A stretch of 64,000 bases of DNA from Vespa crabro (Eukaryota; Arthropoda; Insecta; Hymenoptera; Vespidae), in the NCBI RefSeq assembly GCF_910589235.1, contig NC_060955.1:16654758-16718757 (forward strand), read 5' to 3'. Every line of letters begins with the position of its first letter. Within the stretch, counting starts at the first letter, position 1. Both the position numbers and the translations under genes were made by a program. This document shows, in pieces, positions 26,121 to 36,700 of the stretch. Below the pieces are notes generated by a model that did not search any database, was not told the origin of the DNA, and was given only the letters and a program-made list of their open reading frames with translations.

Positions 26121-28139
26121 CACAACACACAAAGAAAAGAAGAGGAAAGTACACCGACACGAAACACGACGAGTATATATCGCGACAAAAGACCAAGAAA
26201 CACGTAAAAATCAGTGATGCGCATGCGCGCGCGCGCGTTGATTATAAATACAAGAAAAACAATAATGAAACACGATGAAAGTCCCTTCATTCGTACGTGT
26301 ATATGCTGTGCTTAGAAAAATAAAAAAGCGAGATTGAAAGTACACTTTCGGTGGAAAAGAAAAATATCTATGCTCAAGTATAATTTTCTTTCTTTTTTCT
26401 CTTTTCTTTCTTCTAGTTTCATTTTTTTCTTCTTCGTTCCGCTAATTGATTGTCAACGATAATTACGAATTGTAAACGTTCGAGAAAGACAAACGAATCC
26501 TCGGTAGGAGTTCGATATTTCGGGACTTCTTCGTAAGGAATGAATTGTCCAAATATGTAACTTTTTGATCGACGATCATGGTCTTTCGGCATGCTCTAAA
26601 GATCGCACGAAGCTTGCTCGCGCAAAGACAAGTTAAAAAAACAACGAGATTTTCTCGTAGGGAAAAGAAACAAGAAAAAAGAAGAAAAAAGAAGTAGAAA
26701 AATGAGCGAGGATTGGACGCGAGTAGCAGGAAGAGTGAATGAGACTGAGGGTATAGGAAAGAGAAAAAATAATAAAAAAAAAAATAAAAGAACAGTAAGC
26801 GAAAAGAGGGTAGAGAGATTAAGATATTAAAAAAATAATAATAAATTCCCTTGTATAAAGTAGTGAGCGTAGTGGCTAAACCAGCAAATAAACCGATACA
26901 AAACAAAACAAAAATTACTGAATTATTGATACCGGAAATTACACAAACGAGTTTGTTGTTGAACATAATTATATATTGTATAACATTTAAGTAATAACGC
27001 GTACATACAGAGGAATAACGTAAAAGATGCGAAAAATAAAAAAGAGAGAGAAGAGAAAGCGAAAGAAACGGTTGGAGACGAAGGATTGAAAAGGATGACG
27101 ATGATGATAATATTATATATACATATTGTTGTTAGATATATACATATTATATATATATATATATATATATATTGATATAAAAATGAAATAATTTAGGCGT
27201 TAAACAGCGACTCATTTAAACGTATATATTTACGCGTACACATGCGAACAAATACACAAACACTGTTCCTACACACATGTATAAACTTTCAAAAAAACAT
27301 TTTAAAAATTATCATTCATTTAACACTAATAATGATGTACCCTAACAACATGTTACACTGATAACATATACGTACATATGTGTATATATACATACGATAG
27401 TAAATACAAATATGTATCTATATGTACGTATATGTGCACATAAAAAAAAAGAAAACAATATAAACAGACAGACGACCCAAAAAAAATATTACACAACATG
27501 AAATTCAACACGACATGCGAATTTTTTTTTTCTTTGTAGCTATCCGCGCGTAGAGAGGGAAGGGGACGCTCGTAATCATTAAAAAAAAAAGAAAAAGAAA
27601 AAAAACAAAGAAAGAAAGAAGGAAAGAAAATGAAGATAAAACATTAACACATTGCTAAGTAGTAACATGGCTCATTTTAACGTGAAAAATACAAGGAGAC
27701 CTACTTTTTTGCCATTCGTTGCTCATCTTGACCCTTAAAACGATGTATTTACGTGAGTGCGAAAGAGGAAGACAGAGACAGAAAATAGAAAAGTTAAAAA
27801 AAAAACAAGAAAAGATAAATATCAGGAATTTCGCGTAAGCTCTAACTAAAACGAGTCGAAGAGCTTTTTTCTCCGATGTCGAACTTCTTTTACCTTCGGT
27901 CAAAGAGAAGATGAAAACCAACAAAAAGAATCGCAATGAAAAAAAAAAAAAAGAGATAGTAAAAGGTTTCGACTTTTGCGTAGGATCGCGTTTTAAGAGT
28001 CAAAAAGGAGCCTGTTACGACTCGCCGTTTTAAAAAGTCGGATCGGAATCTAAAAAGCCATAAACGAAAGACGTAAACGTTAGAGGTGAAAGAACAAAAG
28101 CGAGAAAAGAAAAAAAATAGTATAATATAGGGAGAACGT

Positions 28140-28140
28140 G

Positions 28141-28197
<57 letters not shown>

Positions 28198-28264
28198 TGG
28201 GAAGAAAAAGAGAGATACAGATAGAAATAGAAATAAAGATAGATAGATAGATAGATAGATAGAC

Positions 28265-28331
<67 letters not shown>
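28140..28331. repeat. (GA)n with (GATA)n core
   Basis: Two GA tracts flank a GATA block (about 28235-28275). Confidence 0.95.
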
Positions 28332-28333
<2 letters not shown>

Positions 28334-28973
28334 GGAAAATAACGAGACGAAAGTGAGGACAAAAGGGGAAAAAAACACGAGCTCTCCCCCTTTCTTACTT
28401 TATAAAACGAAAGACTCGATGGCATTATTATTTTCGCTTTTTTCACGTACCGAGAGGGAAAGAAATACGACGATAGAATATAGAAGCGAGTAAAAACGAA
28501 TAAAAGGGATGGGAGGTTGTAGATGAGAAATAAAAATACGATTAACACAAGTTTCGGGGCGCGCCTCGCCGTTATAGCTCTTAATATAAAAAGAAAAAAA
28601 TAAAACAAAAAAAATAGAAAAAAGATAAGATAGCGTCATTACGACTAATAATTAAAGGAAAAAATGAAAATAAAAAAAATGAAGTAAATCATTAAGCAAG
28701 ATTATGCGTTTATGTTATTTAGTTCTAACCACTGAAATGAGAACAAAAAAATGTAATAAAAATCAATCATGTTACCAAACGAATAGTCTCACCTTTATTT
28801 TCTCTCCTCTTCCACTTTTATTCTAATATTTAATATAATCTTTTAATTAGTAAATATCAAATATATTTATATAAACAAAAAAGGAAAGAAAAATGAAGGA
28901 CTCGAAATTAAATTTTTCCAACAAATCTCCCACGAACTTTTCAATATTTTTCAACGCATTCGTACAATCAAAC

Positions 28974-28980
<7 letters not shown>

Positions 28981-29017
<37 letters not shown>

Positions 29018-29034
29018 CACATATAAAAAAATAT

Positions 29035-29084
<50 letters not shown>
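28981..29084. repeat. (TA)n and (GA)n pair
   Basis: TA tract at 28981-29014 and GA tract at 29038-29084. Confidence 0.95.
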
Positions 29085-29089
<5 letters not shown>

Positions 29090-29271
29090 TTAAATCGAGG
29101 AAAAAATAAATGTATTTCGTATGAAAAAAAAATAAAAAGAAACTAAAATTAAAAAAAAGTCCGAGATAATCTCATTCCTAATAAGTAAAGGAGTAAAAAG
29201 TTGAATTGATCTATCTGGAGGCTCAATGCGTCTGTCGAAAAAAAAGCCATTGTACATTTTCGCATAGCACG

Positions 29272-29293
29272 CATAAATATCGCGATATTTATG
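29272..29293. promoter_or_regulatory. 22 bp perfect palindrome upstream of the heparanase-like gene
   Basis: CATAAATATCG is followed immediately by its exact reverse complement, 295 bp before the start codon. It could be a dimeric factor site; function is unproven. Confidence 0.4.
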
Positions 29294-29587
29294 AATCGCA
29301 CGTAAATCGATCCAAATTCCAATTTCATTGGGTAATTATTACAAAGTTCATTTAGCCGAGAATTACGACATTAAATCTTACTAAGCAATTTTTCAGACCT
29401 TACAAATTTTTTTTCATTCCTCGATCTACCTCATTAAGCGAAAAATCGCCGAGAGTTTAACAAAGTTACGTTAAGCCTACGTGATCGTTCACATTTTCAT
29501 ACAAAAGAATTTGTTCTTCTTTAATACGCGCTTTTCGTGATGTAACTCTTTTTCTAATGAAATTAAATAAAAATTACAATAAAAAAA

Positions 29588-30637
29588 ATGAGGAGACAAT
29601 GGAAACTCGAATTAAGTCTTTTAACGTGCCTGGCAATTTTTGTGACGGGAGAACCCTCGTTGAACGACATAACGCTGCAGGTGAACACGAGAAAACTGGT
29701 CTCAGTAAGCAGCGATAAATTTCTCAGCCTTGCTATCGATCCACTAGCTATACTTACATCCAACGATGTCTCAGCGTAAGTATGAGTTATATAGTACATA
29801 TTACAATTACATGAAATGTCTCGTCTTATTTCTTCTTGTCTCTCTCTCTCTCTCACACACTTTGAAACGATTAATAAAAAAGATAAAAAGACGATTCATT
29901 GGCTCATACATATGTATATGATGAAAAAAAAAGGACAAAAAAATTTCATTTCGTTTAGAAATTTTTTCATTGCGTTTCATTTCGTTTTATTTCGTTTTAT
30001 ACGAACGTTATGAGTAATAACAAAAAGTGAAAAACAACGCGAATAGTATTGCTGATGATTGAAATTGACAAATTTGAAATCGATGGGAAAGAAAACGTTC
30101 GAACTTACGTCAACGATAAAATGCAATAACGACGTATAAACGTTGGATGTTGCTTGCACAGGAACGAGAGAATCTCAACGAGATTGGAATGAAACGCGAG
30201 CTGTTGTGCAGCTTTAAACGAGAACGCGATTCAATTTGAGGGGGATTCGAAAATGAAATCGAACGTGCATACGTTTTCGATTGAAATTTTGTAGCTCGAT
30301 TCGGCGCCGATAACGAACGTAGATTTTTTATTGGTTCGACGTTGACACCGCACAAATTGTTTAGGATTTAAATAGTCCTTCGATCAATATCTTTTTTTAG
30401 AAATTACGAAAGAAGTATACGAATGGCCAGAGCCTTAAGTCCTGCATATCTTCGACTTGGTGGGCCTCAAAGTAACTTGTATTTACTCGGTGAACACAAC
30501 GACACGGACTATGTTTTTTCAGGTAAGAACAATACGCAACCATCGTGCTATGACAAATTTAAAATTATAATTTCTATTACTAACAAATCACGTAGAACAT
30601 TAGATATTAATATCTATTTTCTTTTTCACTCTCTCTC

Positions 30638-30710
<73 letters not shown>

Positions 30711-33700
30711 GGAACGATAAACGTAAGTCGGTAAACAGTCGCAATTATCGTATCCAACATATTTGATATTAATCCGATATTAATCCACGATCGTTTATGT
30801 ATCTTTCTCGGGCAATTTCGCGTGCAATGTGCCGTTACAGGTGGATTCGCTGGCTAAACAATTGTATGCTTGCATACATCGACTCAAAAAAAACGATAAA
30901 CATGAACATGAATGCGCCTTCTCTAAGGGAAATAGAAACTTTCTGTACTTCTCCTCTTGAGAATCGAATACGTTACTCAAAAGAGAAAGAGAGAGAAGGG
31001 AGGGGGAGGAAGATAAAAACAGAAAGAGAAATAGAGATGAATTTTCCTTTGATTCAGACACACTACCCGTGTCCATTCTAATTATATATAAGCAAGGCGA
31101 AACTCACTCGACGTATACCCAATACCATACTAACTAAGCTTTTTCTTTTTTGTTACAATTCTTCCGCCAGCAATATAAATCCACTAACACTCTTTTTTAA
31201 ACACCCAACCAAGAGCTTTTTCCAATGATCGCGAGATGTAACACATGATGCACCGTTTTAAAACCTTGTATGCTCGTTATATTAGTTCGCACGATTTACC
31301 CTGAAAACAGGTTAAGGCAGGATATATGAAAGAAGTATTATCTACTCTCACTATTATCCTTTTCACTAGTCTTCCGATCTTTTAAAAAATATCCAATGAA
31401 CGAAATTATCAAATTTGATTATACGTTTATTCATTGATATTCTGTAATTGTTTATATAAATTTAAAATATTAATCTGAAAATATGCAACGTACATTTACA
31501 CATGTGTATAAATAGATAACCTATCATAAGAATTTAAAAACAAATTTACAGTTTTTATCATTAATATTCTGACAAACATTTGAAAATAATCTTTATTCCA
31601 TCATTTGTTAATAATTTTATTAGCAAGTGCCATTTAACAAGAAGCAAGTTATTCAACCCCTAGCGATATGCAATATGTATTTACACGTCTGTATTAATGG
31701 GTTGCCTATCGTAGGCGGTTTAAAAAGTAAATAATATCTATCATTAATATTCTCATAAATATTTTACATTTCACTTTCTACAATTTGAATCCAAAGTGAG
31801 TAGATATATTTCTTCGTCATTCAATCTTCCATTATTACGGAAGTGAATCCGCAGAACGATTTGGGATTTAAGATGGAACAGAGAGCAACCTCGACTCGAC
31901 AATACCTCCGCTCGTAACCATTTCCATCGTGCCCGATTTAACTTGTCTCGCTCTAATCTCACGATCGCTAGGGGATAACTCTTAATTGTCGAGGCTCCAT
32001 TGCAAACGGTGCTGAATCATTGCACTTTTGGGGGATACTCTCTTCTAAAAAAAAAAGAAAAAAGGAAAAGAAAAAGAGAGAGGAAAAAAAGAAAGGAACC
32101 CTGTCTCTGGTTGCGATTTGAATGCGATCACAAGGCGGAATAAAATCGGCATACCGAACTATGTTTTAAACTTAAATAGTAGACCTAGTTAGTAATCAGA
32201 CCCTAAAATTTGCTTCACTGATTCGAACTGATAAGTATTTAACTTTCGAATGGCAAACAGGAGTTTAGAGAACCTAAACGTGGGCAGAATTATAGTCGAA
32301 AATTTCATTCCTGTCGCAAGGAATTGAAATAAAAAACAAAATGTGAAATTCTCTTTTCACAGAAATACACGCACCAATACTTTAGATAAAACAAATATTT
32401 TCAAACTATTTATTATAGTCCGTTAAAAAAGCTCTCTAAAATTTTCGAAACAATAAATTGAGATTTATTAACTTATTAAATATTGAGATTTATTAAATAT
32501 TGAGATTTGAGATTTATTAAAGTTCTAATTAAAAATGCCAAATAAAGAGCTAATTCAGCATTGGAATGTGAGCATTTTCATTTTTCCAAAGGTAAAGGAA
32601 AAAGAATAAAAGGGAAAAAGTAAAAAGGAAAATGATATCTTTTCGTGTAGAAAGATAAATGAAATACTCGTATCTGACGTACGTGACTTATCAATGAATT
32701 CGTCGAACATGCGTGGAACAGTCATTAGTCTTTGGCGATCACTCGTTAGTCAAGCGTCTATCATTCACATTGACGTGATCGAGGGTGGCAGCGGTGGAGG
32801 CTGCACGCTTGAACTACTCATACTTTTCACGAAGAGTTCGGAATTCTCTCCTCTATTACTTGTCAAGCGGGATTTTGACAAATTTGATTGAAAAGATGAA
32901 GAAAAAAATGAAACGTTCGTCGATAATTAAAGAGGATTAAAATTTTAATAAAAATTTAGAAAGCAATTGGAGACGGCTCCATCAATGGGCTGGAAAGACT
33001 GGTCTTGATGTGATTGCCTGCATATCACCAAGATTCATGACTAATGATAGCGAACTGGATCTCATTTCTTTGACCGATCGAATGGGCTTCAATGTTAGCT
33101 GGCAATTGGGATATGGTTAGTATGAGAACGATATTGATCTTCCAGAACTTTGGGTTCTCAATTCGCCAATGAGAATTGTCTTTTTCAGAGTGCCAAACGA
33201 GATGCGATTTTAGTGGCATCGACGTTGGTAGATACGTTCGAATTTTGCGGAATAAATTGAACGGCATTCCAAGATATTCAAATAGTATTATCACTGGACC
33301 GGATGTGGTCGCTTATGAGACTAAAGAACAACAGGAATATCTTGAGAACTTTTTTAGCGAAGCTGACGTATCTCTCACAGCTGTCACGTGGCATCCGTAA
33401 GCATATCTCGATTGCAATTTGGATTGATAGAACGAAATTAAAAAAAAAAAAGAAAAAAAGAGAGAGAGAAAAGAAAAATCCCGTAATATTCTTGCAGAGA
33501 TTTCGCTGGTGCTACTTGGAACGACGAAGGTGTTTTCATGGATCATGATCAATTTTTATTAGATAACAATGACCTCTACAAAATTATAGAACGTGATGCT
33601 GCGAAGAAGCCACTTTGGATTGGTAAAGAGAATATTGATGGATCATATAGAAATCAATTTCAATGAATGATTAACAATCTCTTTTTTTTATTCATTCAAT

Positions 33701-36700
33701 AATAGCCGAATCTAAATACGAGACAAGCAAGAATCAATTTCTCGGTGCACTCGCCTGGACCAACAGATTGGGAAACACCGCAAAACTCGGAATACAAGTT
33801 CTAATGAGACAACCAACCGATCTCTCGAAACCAACTCCGGTAAGTTAATCGCTTCGTTTACGAACTTACAAAGGCGATTACGATTGGCGTTATTACAGTG
33901 ATAAAGTTTGTAACTTCTTATAGGATTATTGGGTATCTCTACTTCACAAGAAACTAGTCGGTCGAGAAGTTTTAGATACGAGGATTCAAATAGGTAACAG
34001 AAGCCATGTGCACTTTTATGTACAATGTACAAAAGCTTCGGCTACTTATGAGAAAGGAGCCTTAACGATTTTTGGTATAAATTTGACACCAATGAAAATA
34101 CGAGCAAATCTAAAGGGCTTAAAAATAAAAAACCTTCATGAGTATGTTCTAATGCCAGGCTTCGATGCAGAAAATCAAATGTTCTCGGAGTAAGTAATTT
34201 CATTTAATTAAAATTATTCAAACATTTAATTATCTATCGAATTCGATTATTTAATTGTTCTCCTTTAATTACATTTGAATCTTTCATTGATCAATTATTT
34301 AATCAAGTCAATTAAATTAGGTGGATAAATTAATTGAATAAAATGAACAAAATTAAATAATCAATAAAGTTAATTATCCGATTACTTAAATATTCGATTA
34401 ATTTTCTAAACTATAAATCTTTTAAGTAAATTATATTCGTGTCTCACAGAAGTGTCCTTTTAAATGGCAAACCACTGAGCTTTTTCAAAAAGACAGAATT
34501 ACCCGAATTTGAACCAATTATATCGAACAACGAAAAGGGCTTGAGTATTAAGTTACCATCAGGTGGTATAGGATTTTGGGTTGTACCCGATCAAAAGGTA
34601 ATTCATAAAAACGATAAATATCTTTACGATATAAGTACGAAATAATTTTCGATCATTGCAGATAAAATTCTGTATGGGTCATGATGTTCAAGAAGAGAAT
34701 CTAGTTGAAAGAATGTTGAAAAAGAAATTCCAGGAGAATCAGATCAAACAAAATGAAATACCGCGGAAAAGAAGATTAATCGATCGGCAAAAAATTATTG
34801 TACATCAGAAAAATAAGAAACGAAGGAGCTTAGTCAAAAGAGAAATAGATGGTAGAGAGTGGAAATTAAAGAAAATTGAAATGCAAAAGCAGATCGAGAA
34901 GTATGGAAAAGTTCTTAAGGGAAAATTTGCACTAAATGAAAGTAAAAAGTCTAAGAGCGAATCTGTCGATCTTTCCGATTCGTATTCTAGTTGGAAAGCA
35001 AATAAGACAGTGGAAGATTTTAAAAAATCTAAGAGAGATCTTGACAAATTTTTATCCAATTTTCAGAAGACCGATCAGAAATATATACCGGAGAACAATG
35101 CAAGAAGGAACAGGCAATCTTGGATTCTTTCGGGTTCGAAGAAAGAAGAAACCAATGAAAATAATTCTTGTGAATTTTTCAGGAAGGAACCAATGAAAAA
35201 TTTCTCGAGTGGTGACGTTTTTTTAGAGACTGATGATTCAACGAAGAAAGAAAAGGATTATGATTATACGAAGGACGAAGATGATAAAAGGGAAAAAGTA
35301 GAGCTAAAAGTATGGAAAGCACAGGCTATGAATATAAGACCGATCAATCATACCAAGCTCGACAATACTTGGATAGATGTTGACGATGATTATCGTGGTT
35401 ATATACAGAATGAATTTTTCGAGACCGTGAACATGTCGAATGTGCGTATGAAAGAGAATTCGAATGATTACAGGAATATTTTGGAAGCTAAAAACATTAA
35501 AAAACACTCAATAAACAAAGAAAATGACAAAAAGAAAAATATCAAAACAAAAACTATCGCAGACGATGCTTCAGATTTCGCTGAAGAGAGACGAATCAAA
35601 GAAAATAATCTGAATATGTTAATGAACTATTATTCAGATTCTTCAGTCGGTAAAAGCAATAAAGAGAACCTCGAAAAGCATTCTAAAGTAAAGACTCAAG
35701 GATCCAAACTCGGAGACTCTATCATGGCTTTTCTAGATAAAACTAAATTAACGTTGCCTGATAGAAGAAGAACCAAGACTGTTCCTATCGAGAAAAACGA
35801 GATGACGGATCTCGATGTTTTACATTATTCCAATTCAATCAATTTGCCGATGCACATTCCAGATTATAGCGATTTGAAACAAAATAAAAGATTGAAGAGA
35901 AAAGTAAACGACTTGAATATGATACTGGAGAAAGAGATGATCGATGAGGATGATGAAAATTTGAAGGATTGTCGGTGTAGAGTGATCAGAAATTTGAACG
36001 ATGACTTAAAATTAATTCGTTGTAAGGCAAAACGACACGTAAATGAAAATTACGAAGAAATTACGGAATCTGATAGCGATAACGTAAGGACTTATGAAAC
36101 TGAACATTATGAAGAAACTACAGAATCTGATAATTATAAAACTGAAAATTATGAAAAAACTGCAGAATCTGATAATGAAAACGTAAGAACTTATGATACT
36201 GAATATTATGAAGAACGTACAGAATCTGATAATGAAAAAGTCAAGGATCATGAAACTGAACAATCGAAAGCCGATCAGCAATTGGTAGAATCGATTGAAA
36301 CAGATTTCGATCAAAAGGATAATCATGAAATCGACAATTCGTCTATGCTTATGGCAGAGCTAAGAAATCACTTGTCTGGGACTTTTCAGGATGTTTCAGA
36401 AATAAACAATACTATGATAAACGATTATGAACTAGGAACTGAAGAAGACAAGTTTTTTCGTGGCCCTTCGGGGCAAACCAAAGAAAAGAAAACGACGATT
36501 AATTTTAACAAGAATACTTACAGCATTACTCCGAGGCTTTCACAAAATATTTCATCCAATTCGAAGGAGACCAAAACTACTGAAGTCTGGTACGATAAAC
36601 GCACGTCGTCTTCGAGAGAAGCAGAAGAAATAGGAACAAAGAAAAGCGAAGATCTTACAACCGCAACACTCGACCGAGAAATATCTTCCAAAAGGATCAC

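Noticed and set aside
30523..32959. A missing heparanase exon between exons 2 and 3
   Set aside because: Exons 2 and 3 join in phase and no conserved segment was found, so absence of the linker is the simpler reading; flagged for a cDNA check.
36012..36326. Minus-strand frames inside the heparanase-like exons 9-11
   Set aside because: They are shadows of the + strand charged coding sequence (FFIIF-type low complexity).
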